Shown here: positions 27,701 through 37,999 of the stretch, piece by piece | How the letters are laid out: each line of letters begins with the position of its first letter | Position numbering within the stretch: the first letter of the stretch is position 1 | Source: Atriophallophorus winterbourni | Lineage: Eukaryota; Platyhelminthes; Trematoda; Plagiorchiida; Microphallidae | Direction: 5' to 3' | Length of the DNA: 64,000 bases | NCBI GenBank assembly: GCA_013407085.1 | Contig: JACCGJ010025883.1 | Location: 90,872-154,871 of the forward strand | The notes under the pieces: model-generated | What the model saw: only the letters and a program-made list of their open reading frames with translations | What the model was told of the DNA's origin: nothing | The model's database searches: none | Made by a program: the position numbers and the translations under genes

Positions 27701-30700
27701 CTGGTTATTTTATCACTCGACACGGAATGAGTGATTTTGCATTCGGTTCCTTGTAGTCAAATTTGTGATAAATGCGCACTTTTGGCAAAGCGACTCGGGC
27801 TCCAGGGTAACATTGTCTTTGGTGATGCAATCGGGTGGTCCGCTTCGACACCGTGATTTCGATTGGCGCATTCTTTGTAAATAAACTGTTTGTGTGTCTC
27901 GAGTACACTACAACTGCATTCCATTTTCACTGGTGTGTACACGAATACCACTGTCAACGAAGACGTAGTTCGAGTTGGAATGCCATCCAGGGGCTTACAC
28001 GTTCATGCAGCACATCTGCCCATAGTGGGGATCAATCTCAGTATGTGCACGTGTTTTCTGTGAAAACGTATTTGCTTTGAGGCGTATGAGCCAATCGCAT
28101 TGTTTTCTTACCAGAAAGAAACTCGTTTGGCGTATTACTCTCGTGCTTGTAATTTCTGAATAAACCTAGATTCCATCGCGTGTAAAATGATGCGGATAAA
28201 ATCGAGTTAAGAACATCATCAAAGTCTGAACCCATCATACGTTATAAGCCCAGCGTTTTATTTTCCATTTTGATTTGAATAGAACATTTTCTGTCACATT
28301 TGAGTAAGTTTATTGCGGTAGCAGATTATTATCAGGCTTATTTCTATCACACCGGGAGAGATTTTTCCTCCCGAATTGGACTGTTTGGTCATTCGAGGAG
28401 CTGTGGAGCATGAGACCATCATGCTCTTGTGATGTAAATACGCGGTCGGCCTTAGCCGATGGAGTCCAACAACAACACCTTTCCTCACGCCACTGTGCTA
28501 CTTGCCTCTTTATACGTACCAATGTGAAACGGTATGAAAGCACGAAACGTAGCCAACTTTGTAAACCAATGTCGTTGTTCACCTGTATAGTCTGACCTTC
28601 TTATGAAGCTACCTGTTCTTTAAACTGTAGATAGCAGATCAATAGAATCTGGATCGATATTGTTACCTCGTGCCACAGACTTCGAGGAGTCCACACCCCA
28701 TTTATAAAGCAGCATTCATACTCAATCGTTTTTTTCCATTTTCAATTCCATTTAGGTTTGAAATATTTACACTCTGCACGAATCATTCACCGCGATATCA
28801 AACCGGGAAACATGCTGGTCAATTCCAATTGCTTACTCAAGGTAAGTTTTCCGCCAGCGATTGAATAGTTGTTCTCGTGACAACTGCTTACCAATCGAGA
28901 TACCAGTGTCAGCGTAGCATGTTTGTCGCAATGCTTCAACACGGTCTCCTTTGTAACCAGAACTCAGAGCCTCTGGATCTCAGACCTGTGCCTATGGCTG
29001 AACCCGAATCGGCCTCGCTGGTCGTAGATAAGAGGCGAACTATTAACGGATTTATCAATGAGGTGTGCAGTACCTGAGTTGCAACAAATGCATTCTACCA
29101 ATATGGACTACTAGATTATCTGATTGAGCGTTTTTATGAAAGTGAAACTAATCGCGCAGCAATCACAGTATTCGGACTGATGTTCGAATCGATTGAACCG
29201 AAGTAAAGTCAGTATCCGCCGAAGGTATATTCACCTCTCTTACTAGCACCCCAGTTTTAGTCTCAACCCTATACCACTTGCTTATCGAGACAGCTAATCC
29301 GTAACGCGTTAGCTAGTAGCATTTGACACAATTTCTTATTCGCTAGCGAAATCTCTAATGGTCTTTCAAACCTTATAAACCAACCATATCACATGATGTA
29401 GTGGTTCTTATCAGCCAGCCACAAGTTTGTCACTAATGATTGATGATATGTCTATTTCTTCTATTTGTGCAGATTTGTGATTTTGGACTTGCCCGAATGG
29501 ACGACCCATTGAGAGAAGCACACTTGACTCAAGAAGTTGTCACCCAGTATTATCGATCACCTGAACTTCTCTTGGAAGTGACTCGGTATTCGTATGCTGT
29601 GGACATTTGGAGCGTCGGCTGCACGTTTGCTGAACTACTGGGTCGTCGAATTCTGTTCCCGGTAAGTTTAACCCATCCGTCTCGATTGGATGACTAGTTG
29701 ATCTAACTTCGACCTGTAGAATTCTTCATTGTGTATAAACCAATATCGATGGTTACAGTAACATCAAGAATCAAGATTTTATGGTGATAAAAAGCTAATG
29801 CTTTACACGTACCATTGGATGACAACTATTGCAAAAAGAAACATTTAATCAAAATCACATTGTTAATATTTTTCTGGGTTCATGATGCTTCAATACACCG
29901 GGCCAAATTCAGGGTTTTGTTTGACGTATGCATCCAATTTCGATTTGAAAACACCAATTGTCGTTGCATTCACAACATCTTGCGGTAGCGCATTCCATAG
30001 AAAGCAGATACGCACAGAGAAGAAATAGCGACGACAATCAAGTCTTGAGTGCGGTATTTCGAGGCAACACGAGTGACTGCGTGTATTTCGAGGGGAGTTT
30101 ACTTTTATTAGTTCGCTAAGCGGATGGTTTTCGATCCGCAGTATCTTGTAAGCCAGAATCAGGTCGATCCTCATTCGTCTTCGTGTAAAATCACGCATGA
30201 TGGTTATATCAGCGTATTTCACTAGGGAGGTTCGTGTTTTAAATCTCCCTGCAGTTGCACATTTGAGAAAATATGCTTCAACCTATTTCCACATCATACC
30301 AAAGTCGGCGCGCTTGTTTGTACATTTGTTTTGTTATTGCTGGCCGCCTTCTATCGATGTGGATCATGGATGTGCATCGCAAGCGCTCGAAGGTCGCTCG
30401 CTCCACTGCGTTTTACATCACTATACAGTCCGAGTCATGTGGAACAATCTCCATCGCAGCATTCCGAGCGATAAGCAATACTCGGTCAATCAGTGGCATT
30501 GCACGCTATGGGGGTGAGTTACATTCAGCAACCAAGAGAAGTATCTGCTCTACCTCAGATTGAAAATGACACTTAACGATGTGTCTCCAAAACGAACTGT
30601 CAAGTGCAAGTCTTCCAAACTAGCGTCGCAAGCTCCTCGTCCATGATGTTATGGTATGAAAGCACAAGCCTGATCCAGGCAAAGTGCTGCACGTGGGCTA

Positions 30701-33700
30701 AGTTACTGTCAGGTTGCCCAGGCTTAGCCAGATATAAGGAAAAAAAGAACAGGAAATAGTAGTTAGACTCCAGCCTGTTTCAGCATGTAGCTCACTACCT
30801 CTGGCCTCGTCCATAGGGTAAAGTCGTATCAGCTAATCGCTTCGCGTTAATGAAACCGCGATAAACATAACCTTTTCACACCGATTACCTCGACCTGACC
30901 GTTTGTCAAACGACACTCAAATTCGAACACCTCTGGTCATGTTCTTCTCCGTCGGCTCCATCATTTGTTTCTTGTACAACCCAAACAGCCTTGTGAGAAC
31001 AGGAATCCCGAATCACCTGATGATGAGATGCAAATAAGTCAATTTAGGATGCCCGTCTCGCCCGAACTTCTGTTGATGCTTGTTGTCTTTCCTAACGTGG
31101 ATCGATTTTCATCTGTCGGCGATTTGATTTGAAAACGGCCTTAGTCGCTTCCCTAATTAAGCGTTTCAATTTTAATACTTTTCCATCAATACTCTTTGTC
31201 CTCTCAAGTTTTTTGATGAATCATGTCCCCGAACAAAACAGCATGGACGTAGACGAAGTTTGATCATCTAAGCCACTGCTAAATAAGGCTGGAACGATCA
31301 ATCTGTTCAAGCCATATATAACCTGAGTGTATTGTCCCCGATGAGTGTAAACAGCAGGAAACCGGTCGTGGTGTGTGTGTGATGGAAACGCATTTAAATA
31401 TGAGTTTTTCGTTCAAGCCTCAATGTAAGATTACAAGTTTGCCATTATTCAACCCCAGCCTGTTCCTTCGGCCATGGCTTTGGGCAGTACTTACTTTTAC
31501 TTTTGTGCGACTATCTCCTCCTGGAGGATGAGTCGGCTTTAATGAAGGTTCTTGGGGATTTGGGTACAGAGCGGCGTCCCCAGCACCACTCGGCGTTTGT
31601 TCGAGTCAGCTTCTCTAGCCTTTTGCACAAGCAAGTGCGACCTGCAAGGCAGCAGAGAGTTGCCAGAAAGAGGTGGTCTACCAGACTCTGTTCCAGGTTT
31701 TTCCTCAGGGTTTTCTCCCGAAGACTTTCCCACGATCGGGTATCCCGCAACGCAGCGGAGGTATAAAATCATGGCTTTCCTTCCCTTAGATGAAATGCCC
31801 TCCCAGGCTAACGATCTTTGGGCAGTAATCACATTTCGGTTCATGACCTAATCCTAAACCAGTTTTTCTTCCGTTAAAATTATTCATTCGGTTAGTTTCG
31901 GACTATCGGTTACGATACTCTCACCATTCTCTCGCTTGAGAACTGACGACGATGTTTCGTAATGGTGCCACTGTACTAAACGATTCCTTAGACTGTTCAA
32001 AAAAGTAATGCTGACATGTAGTACAAACACCTGATCTCCCTTTCGAAGGGCACATGCGACGAGTTTCGAATGTTTACATTCAAAATTGGTCAATGTTTCG
32101 AAATCAAAATGTCACTAATGTAAACATTCAACCGCCCTTTTTGCCTTTCATTGTTGACGCATTTCATATTGATTTTATCCCCACACAGGCAAGAGGTCCG
32201 ATGGAGCAACTCGAACTAATTCTCAATCTAACAGGCAGTCCATCCGTGGAAGATTTGGATCATTGCCACCCGGACGCGCGTACTTTTATCCTAAGCCACA
32301 TGTACAGGTGTCCAAACACATCGGTTTTATATTCTCTTGGACCGGAAGTGAATGATTTGACTGTTCATTTGCTGGGCAGTATGCTCAAGTTCAATCCGGT
32401 AAGTTGGTAGATGTTTGTGATGTTGGCTATAAACTCCCATAGTTTTGCACAAAGCAGTTCATGTTTTAAACCGTGCGTACGATACTGAAACCTGCTAAAA
32501 TCTATCCCTCGGGGAACACGAATCTCATTCTCTTGCATGCATGATTAACCACAGCTTGTACTATGCGAGAATTGAAAGGGCAAAATAATGTCTGAAGCAC
32601 GAAAGAACGGTGTCAGAAAGTTATTCTTAGTCTGTGTAACAAGTAGGTTCCTCAGAGTTATCATGTATGGTATGATGGTATGAAAGCACAAGCCTGATCC
32701 AGGCAAAGTGCCGTACAGTCAAAGACTGCACGTGGGCTAAGTTACTGTCAGGTTGCCCAGGCCTAGACAGATATGAGGAAGAAAAAAGAACAGGAAATGG
32801 TAGCGAGACTCCAGCCTGTTTCAGCATGCAGCTCACTACCTCTGGCCAATCAATTTAGTACGATGTTAGCCGCACAGCAGGTCTATGATAAACATATTGC
32901 ACTTGTTATAAACAGTTAGAGGAGCATAAGTGGGAAGTATGCGCATGCATATGCTGCTTGATCGAGTCCACATACTATTCATCCCAACGGTGCAAAGATC
33001 CACAGTATTTCCAACACAATTGTCCATCGACCTCCGCTAGCATCATTTTGTTTAATAACGATAAAAATCCATTTGCTAGTTCTTATTTACCGATGCACGG
33101 AGAAAATAGATGGCGCTGTTCTGATCCGACTGTTAATCAGTATGATGACGGCCATTTCCTAAGTCATTTTCGATCGCACGAACACGATATTGGACCTGGA
33201 AAATTCAAGAGCTCATCAAAAATATTATCAAGCGCAATATTCGTGAAATAATAAAGCGAATTAAAACACGAAAACCTATTCTTCTGACGTTCAGGAGGCC
33301 TATGGACAATGCTGATATGTCACAGTTATCCAGATATTACAGCTTTCTAATAGCCATTTTGAATCTAAACGGCTTAGGATTCGCAGTTGATCACTTTACG
33401 CAAAGGATGTTTCGACCAGATGGCATTCGGCAACAAATCAGTGTTCCAATTTTAAAATTGCACAACTCAGTTCATCAAGTATTCTAATGCTTAAATCAGG
33501 ATATTTTTTTCAAAAGCTCACAACGTTGGTTAATCACTTTATCCAGCATCACCGTATAACTGCTGCGGATGCGCTCAACCACCCTTTTCTCGAGGAAGCA
33601 AGACTCCGTTACCATTCGTGCATGTGTTCGTGCTGTCACGATATCAATCCCATTATCCATCCTGGTCAGGAGCAGGAATCTCAGAACGCGTTTTGCTGCG

Positions 33701-36700
33701 CACCATCCCCCTCGGGTTCCTCTGGCGGATCATCAGCTCCGTCTACAGATTCAGCCCCGAGCACTCCAGGCAAAGTCGTGAGCCGTTACGATACGGCTAA
33801 GACAGCCGCAAACGCGGTTCTATCCTCATCCTCTTCATCCAGTAATTCCGGAAGTTCCACTGGTTCTTCGGGAGGTGCCCGGAGACGATATTGCCATGAT
33901 CTAGATCCTTCCGCACATGTCCTTCTACCACTGGATCTTGATTCTGGATTTCGACGTCTTTCTGATGCGAAACGTAAGTCTTGGGAACAACGTTGATTTT
34001 AAATTGTTTACTACGAGTACCAGTGATTTTAATGGTAGTTTTTGGATTTTAAATCGATGGGGATTTCATACTAGTTTTCTAGAACAACGACAACCCAAAT
34101 TTTTATGACATAATACACTGATCGTAAGCATCTCATCTAAGTGCATCCGAACCATCAAAACCTTTTATGTGACAGCAAACAGTTCATATGAAAGCAAACA
34201 AATTCCTTTTCGGCATTTCTCATCAAGCTTTACAATACACGCGTATAAAATAGAAATAGATCTGATCAGCATCAACCAATAAACATAAATTAGTGTCACG
34301 TGGGGCAAAACATGCAAACGAATTGATTCGTACTGCTCCCCGCTCAGGAACTTTGACGATTTTATCTAACACTAGCACTGCATCGATTTACATTATTTAC
34401 TGGTATGGGCTTCATTGGATGCCAATGGGCCTTCGATAAGTGAACGTCAACATCCACTGACAGAATGTCTGTCTGATTGATGCCACCCTCGTTGCTAAAC
34501 GCTCATGAACGGCGATTGAGCTGATTTATTGGCTCCAAAATAGCCGATATCTTCCAAGCACCTTTATCACGGAGTTGGATGCTGGCTTTCGAGACAACAT
34601 AACCACATGTCATCGGTGAAGCCCACTTAATCAAATGAACAATGCGCGTGGTGGCTTGACGTTATTGCGCGATGAGCACCACTCACGGCGACCTTCATCG
34701 GCATTCACTCACGCTTTTACATCTACCATCTATTCACATGGTTTAGGACCGACTGCAAACGGTTCGTACGCCGCTAATTTCACGAGCTTGTTCATCCTCA
34801 CAAGAGCCTCAAGAATTACGTGCTGCATATTGCGTCCAGCGATTTTCCCACTGTTTTGTCACTTCCTGTTGGTCAACATTCACGACACAACTGAAAGCTA
34901 AACCGTTTCTTTCACAGGCGCTCTATGGGAGAGTATCCAGGATTACTACCGTCAAGGCGATCGACTTACGCGAGTTGTCTTGAACAGAAACGGCGTTAAC
35001 TATCAAGCGTTTATCAAGTGAGTCGCTACATGGGCCGATCTGTTTGATGTAAAGTGATTTAATGAAATTGTGATTTGTACGCATTAAAATTCTCATTTGA
35101 TAGAAATATTTCGGCATTATTGAAACTGGTTTATCACATGACACACGGCTGAATAACACCCTAGAAAGTTTGCAGTGCTAATCTTGTTCGCACGTTTTGC
35201 CTGATTGTCCATGAGCGAGCACGAAAACACGTTGTGTTTAGATAACCGAATGCATGTGTGACTGTAGGCCGAACAGTAGACCATAAACAGTGAATGTCGA
35301 ACAAACATCACTACATGATCATGGCGGTGTTGTCTAGCTCCGAGTCGAAGGCATTAGTAGAAAGTAAAACTAAATAGGTTGGGAGATTGAAGCGTATTCT
35401 GAGTACTTTTCATTGTAACATAAGATTACACCGCACACAAAGCTCCACACGATTAGAGCTACGCTACGCCCATCAGGAACATCTTACCTCGTACCACATA
35501 TGATGCCGAGCATGAAGCTTTGTCGGAGATGTGCAGTACTTTGTGCTGTGCGGCTAACACCGTGCTAAATTGATTGGTCAGAGGTAGTGAGCTGCATGCT
35601 GAAACAGGCTGGAGTCTCGCTACCATTTCCTGTTCTTTTTTCTCGCTCATATCTGTCTAGGCCTGGGAAACCTGACAGTATCTTAGCCCACGTGCAGTCT
35701 CTGACTGTGCGGCACTTTACCTGGATCAGGCTTGTGCTTTCATACCATTTGTCGATGAGGAACGTTGCAATGCTGCATTGCTACAGCCTCCGTTGGGACA
35801 GCGAACAACAACAAGCTTGATGCTTTGCTTTTGACACAGGATTCATTCGTGACCCAATATGTAAACGCGCAATCCCTCCACTATTTTTTCCGCAATGTAT
35901 ACCTAGAGAGAGACTGTCTAAGCTGGGCTTGAACGTTATTAGTTGGTGATTTCGTGATGACCACACAACAAAGAATGCAAGGTTGCAGTCTCTGAAAACA
36001 GTCATACCATCAGCATAGACTTGCGAAAATATTGCTTAATCCAGGTTTGTTTTAACTAGAACTCTTTATAACCAAAAACAGTCATCTACGAGTAAACAAA
36101 GGATGGAAGCGTTTACGTCAAACAACTGATAACACTCTCAATGTTTTGCAGATACAAACGAATGACAGTTTGTTTGAACGTCCATTTTAAAATCAATAAT
36201 GTTCCATGCTATTACACACGCAAGCTCAATTTCATACGTATATCCTATGTTGTTTTTTGTAATAAATTTTTAAGCATGCCAATGATATCAATGATTTTGT
36301 TCTTGTTTTATGTTTGGGACGATGTGATGCGCGTTCTAATAACGATAACACAGATATTTCCCACCTAGCAGTACACACCCCTTAATGCTATCAAAACAAC
36401 GTAATTTGGTTAGAACACTTGATGCCGAATAACAAGTATCCCGTTTTAAAATCAATTGCAATTGCGGACCCGTTTTAAGTGAACACAGCCCCGATTCTCG
36501 ATTCTGGACTACAGCGCATCGAACATCACCGGTTCGCCAAGCTGATCCGAGTGTCCAGTGAACGCAGTTTTCGTTCCAGACAAGCGTTATCGATCATGCC
36601 TTATAGAATGGATTTTTGTCAGTAACCGGGGTACGAAGAAGGGCGGACATATTTTCTGTTCTGGAGGGACATTTTGCTTCATCTACCTGATGACTGCTTC

Positions 36701-37473
36701 ACATGTGGATAAACGGATAATGCTGGATGCTTAAGCAAGATCGAGAAAACCGGATGAAAGTGTATAGAATTTTTCGACTTTTGTCAAAAATGTGCTTAAA
36801 AATCGTTCAGATTTGAAATACGAACGCCGGGTTCTCATTACTCACGCAACTACCAGTAGGATATAAGGCAAACGTGGTTTTCATATCTCGTAGCAACATT
36901 TGTAATTTGCACACGCAGTTTTAAAAGGTTTGTTTCAGTCATTAAATCTTTGTTCAGACAAGATGGAGCAGTTGTACGTTGAACTCGACTTTCCAGTCGA
37001 TTTTAACCATCGCCAAGCTAAGTGGGCCCTAACGATACGACCTTATGACACAAGTGTGACAACAGCTGTCCGTTGAGTACTTATTAGTCACCTTGACATT
37101 CTCCGATCGGCGACATTTGTCCGCTTACAGTTGTTGATTCCAATTTAGAATATTTCTGATATGGACTAAACGATCATTATCGCGATTATTATTATTGATT
37201 GATTATGATCGTTACCTATCCTAGCCCACTTGCAATCTATGACTGTGCGGCACTTTGCCTGCATCGGGCTTGTGCTTTCATATATCATATCCAAACATAC
37301 TAGAAACTGTATATATTGTAAACAAAGTTATATTTGTATGCCACTGTTATATAGGGTTCTTACAAAGAACCACGATGTATATATTGTACTTTTTATCATT
37401 GCAATTTCGAACTATTTTCAGCTCTTCAGTTGCTCAGGCCAAGGAACAACATGCTAATCACAGGTGGCGTTGA
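18527..37473 (+). CDS. NLK: Nemo-like kinase (NLK), complete gene, 10 coding exons
   Basis: Proline-directed Ser/Thr kinase of the MAPK-like NLK family, which in animals modulates Wnt/TCF and other signalling. The exons 18527-18795, 22131-22260, 23066-23145, 25644-25750, 28756-28841, 29473-29661, 32189-32398, 33547-33973, 34918-35017 and 37422-37473 all have AG/GT borders and sum to 1650 nt (549 residues plus stop; human NLK is 527). Seen: glycine loop GYGAFG (residues 82-87), VALK lysine 104, HRD aspartate 209, DFG 227-229, and the NLK-type TQE activation motif at 243-245 in place of the MAPK TxY. The Cys-rich CMCSCC (382-387) and the C-terminal FINSSVAQ block are also NLK hallmarks. Unusual: a short N-terminus and about 75 extra Ser/Gly-rich residues after the Cys motif. 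The start at 18527 (CACCATGT context) is preferred; 18470 is in frame too. Identity is very secure; the start and exon 3 are less so. Confidence 0.92.
19229..19247. repeat. TAA microsatellite
   Basis: A run of AATAAT triplets in NLK intron 1. Confidence 0.8.
22131..22260 (+). CDS. NLK: NLK exon 2 (VALK lysine and C-helix)
   Basis: Acceptor CTATCAAG|G, donor AAC|GTGAGT. Encodes [17 protein letters not shown] and the helix with RELRML. The ATP-binding lysine and its partner glutamate are both present. It ends in phase 0 with HDN, as the homologous human stretch does. Confidence 0.92.
22600..22692 (+). repeat. Possible tRNA-derived SINE head
   Basis: GCATGGCTCAGCCG resembles an A box, and GTGCCGAATCCGATACTCC about 50 bases later resembles a degenerate B box. 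Only one copy was recognised. NLK intron 2. Confidence 0.35.
23066..23145 (+). CDS. NLK: NLK exon 3 (divergent, donor uncertain)
   Basis: A strong pyrimidine-rich acceptor (TTTTGTTTAG) opens directly onto GTG TTA, giving HDN-VL as in other NLKs. The frame is then open for about 30 codons, with a stop at 23165. The segment is longer and much more divergent than the vertebrate DIL...FEEI block. Exon 4 needs two bases left over, which fits GC|GTTAGA at 23145 or TG|GTTTGC at 23139. Position and phase support it; the amino acid match is weak. Confidence 0.55.
24509..24711. repeat. Direct duplication of about 80 bp in NLK intron 3
   Basis: Copies at 24509-24586 and 24631-24711 share an identical stretch of over 60 bases (CCATTGTGATAATAACAAAG through GGGGCTGACTCATTT). 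A flanking GTTCAACCGTGCGAATGCT occurs at 24614 and again at about 24797, so the duplicated unit was larger. Confidence 0.88.
25089..25120. repeat. AT-rich inverted TAA/TTA repeat
   Basis: ATAATAATAATATTAATT followed by ATTATTATTA, a near-palindromic AT microsatellite. NLK intron 3. Confidence 0.8.
25258..25316 (-). ncRNA. Hammerhead-like motif, family B, intact stem II core
   Basis: On the minus strand: CTGATGA (25301-25295), stem II CGGC-AAACA-GCCG (25294-25282), GAAA (25281-25278) and stem III ACTG-G-CAGT. Distal stem I CTTGC can pair with GTAAG. The base after stem III is G, which is not allowed at the standard cleavage site, so this copy may be inactive. It lies in NLK intron 3. Confidence 0.55.
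25644..25750 (+). CDS. NLK: NLK exon 4 (hinge to helix E)
   Basis: Acceptor CTCGTCAG|T, donor CGCG|GTAAGT. Encodes [20 protein letters not shown] followed by [15 protein letters not shown], nearly identical to the animal NLK block. It ends with one base of a Gly codon. Confidence 0.95.
28346..28490 (+). pseudogene. LINE family B 3' end
   Basis: Reads [17 protein letters not shown], the terminal zinc-knuckle stretch of family B, then the shared 3' end with GGAGTCCAACAACAAC. NLK intron 4. Confidence 0.55.
28756..28841 (+). CDS. NLK: NLK exon 5 (catalytic loop)
   Basis: Acceptor CCATTTAG|GT, donor AAG|GTAAGT. Encodes [18 protein letters not shown] and then [10 protein letters not shown], containing the catalytic HRD aspartate and the Lys and Asn of the loop. 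Confidence 0.96.
29473..29661 (+). CDS. NLK: NLK exon 6 (DFG and activation segment)
   Basis: Acceptor TTTGTGCAG|A, donor CCG|GTAAGT, 63 codons. Encodes ICDFGLAR, the [14 protein letters not shown] activation segment with the NLK-specific TQE, then [21 protein letters not shown] Ser replaces the Ala of the usual YYRAPE, a mild change. Confidence 0.97.
29890..30235 (-). pseudogene. LINE family C RT tail (best preserved)
   Basis: A 110-codon open stretch: [60 protein letters not shown]. Typical end of a CR1-like RT ORF. Severely 5' truncated, as LINE insertions often are. NLK intron 6. Confidence 0.8.
30335..30640 (-). pseudogene. LINE family B 3' end, degenerate
   Basis: The minus strand holds a decayed form of the LALDRS...zinc-knuckle region and 3' end (CATCGATAGAAGGCGGCC near 30340). 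It lies next to a family C tail in the same orientation. Confidence 0.5.
30655..30810 (-). repeat. R1 retroposon
   Basis: GGTATGAAAGCACAAGCCTG through CTCACTACCTCTGGCC, with a small internal deletion after AAAGTGC. NLK intron 6. Confidence 0.85.
31328..31378 (+). ncRNA. Hammerhead-like motif, family B copy 4 (degenerate)
   Basis: CCGATGA (31338-31344), AAACA (31349-31353), GAAA (31358-31361), ACC/GGT and C31367, followed by GTGGTGTGTG. The 3' half matches copy 2. Stem II and the 5' strand of stem I are eroded. NLK intron 6. Confidence 0.4.
31500..31855. other. GC-richer block with long open frames on both strands, unrecognised
   Basis: Between NLK exons 6 and 7 the base composition rises and open frames of 79-101 codons overlap on both strands. 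None carries a domain I recognise. The minus-strand frame has [17 protein letters not shown] and a Pro/Gly/Glu stretch. It contains the palindrome CTCCTCCTGGAGGA. Probably a piece of an unidentified repeat. Confidence 0.35.
32189..32398 (+). CDS. NLK: NLK exon 7 (CMGC-lobe helices)
   Basis: Acceptor CCCACACAG|G, donor CCG|GTAAGT, 70 codons. Encodes the [18 protein letters not shown] block and [20 protein letters not shown], ending in MLKFNP. This fits the human block QQLDLITDLLGTPSLE to MLVFDP. Confidence 0.93.
32678..32895 (-). repeat. R1 retroposon, near full length
   Basis: Preceded by the simple repeat GTATGGTATGATGGTATG and running to the GTTAGCCGCACAGCA end. NLK intron 7. On the minus strand it contains a 60-codon chance open frame. 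Confidence 0.88.
33547..33973 (+). CDS. NLK: NLK exon 8 (end of kinase lobe, Cys motif, Ser/Gly-rich insert)
   Basis: Acceptor TTTATCCAG|C, donor AAAC|GTAAGT. Starts [20 protein letters not shown] and [10 protein letters not shown], the NLK hallmark. About 75 low-complexity residues follow ([18 protein letters not shown] and a run of seven serines) that vertebrate NLK lacks, then a recognisable DLDPSA...DSGFRRL stretch. Reading through the donor would stop at 33996. Confidence 0.92.
34918..35017 (+). CDS. NLK: NLK exon 9 (C-lobe tail)
   Basis: Acceptor TTTCACAG|GC, donor CAA|GTGAGT. Encodes [20 protein letters not shown] and NYQAFI, corresponding to the vertebrate IHQFILEQQ...NRVPLC...KSFI block. 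If the intron is retained, the next codons are Lys-stop, giving a protein lacking the last 16 residues. Confidence 0.88.
35528..35747 (+). repeat. R1 retroposon, near full length
   Basis: Reads TGCTGTGCGGCTAACACCGT to GCTTGTGCTTTCATACC. Opposite orientation to most copies. NLK intron 9. Confidence 0.88.
37217..37290 (+). repeat. R1 retroposon, 5'-truncated
   Basis: Only the tail-side 75 bases remain (TAGCCCACTTGCAATC to GTGCTTTCATAT). It lies just before the last NLK exon. Confidence 0.75.
37422..37473 (+). CDS. NLK: NLK exon 10 (last coding exon)
   Basis: Acceptor CTATTTTCAG|C. Completes an Asn codon and encodes [20 protein letters not shown], matching the position of the vertebrate SSTVAQPSEMPPSP C-terminus. 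An AATAAA lies at 37550, 77 bases after the stop. Confidence 0.88.
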
Positions 37474-37549
37474 ACTGCCCCCCGCCCACCGATTCGACGG
37501 CCTGATGTCTTCCACGAAGCTACAAACAAACCCAACCAACGAGTGTTTT

Positions 37550-37555
37550 AATAAA
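37550..37555 (+). terminator. Candidate NLK polyadenylation signal
   Basis: Canonical AATAAA, the first one downstream of the NLK stop codon. It would give a very short 3' UTR; a longer UTR is possible. Confidence 0.4.
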
Positions 37556-37999
37556 TTCCATCGATCCAATAACAAAGCTGGCATTCACATCAGCTACCCC
37601 GCGTCTGTGTTAGTTCGCTTTTATCAACAACACTCTTATGCACACGTTTGCACTGTTCTTTACGCGATCTGTCGCTTTATGTTTCATTGTACTCTTGTAA
37701 TTTTAACGACCACCTTATCTTTTTTGTGAATCTATTTTTACTTTTCTGTGTTCTTAGTTAATTGTCACGCGTGTACGCCTATGAGCTTTCGAAAACAAAA
37801 CACTGTTTGTTAATCGAGCAAACGATTTTTATTTCCGTTTTATTCCACCTCAATGACAATCCACTCAGGTTGTGAACGGTCTCGCACAACACGCACGCTT
37901 GTTCTTATTCCACAATCTGACGATGTGTCTGCTGGTCCCCTGCTTTGCGAAATATCGTCCATGTGTGCAATAACCATGCTGGTATTGTAACCTCGAAAG

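Noticed and set aside
31015..31045. Another hammerhead candidate at CACCTGATGATGAG
   Set aside because: No stem II or GAAA follows at the right distance.
32627..32836. Minus-strand frame starting [17 protein letters not shown], repeated at 35587
   Set aside because: Both are the R1 retroposon; the frame is disrupted in most other copies, so it is not a conserved protein.
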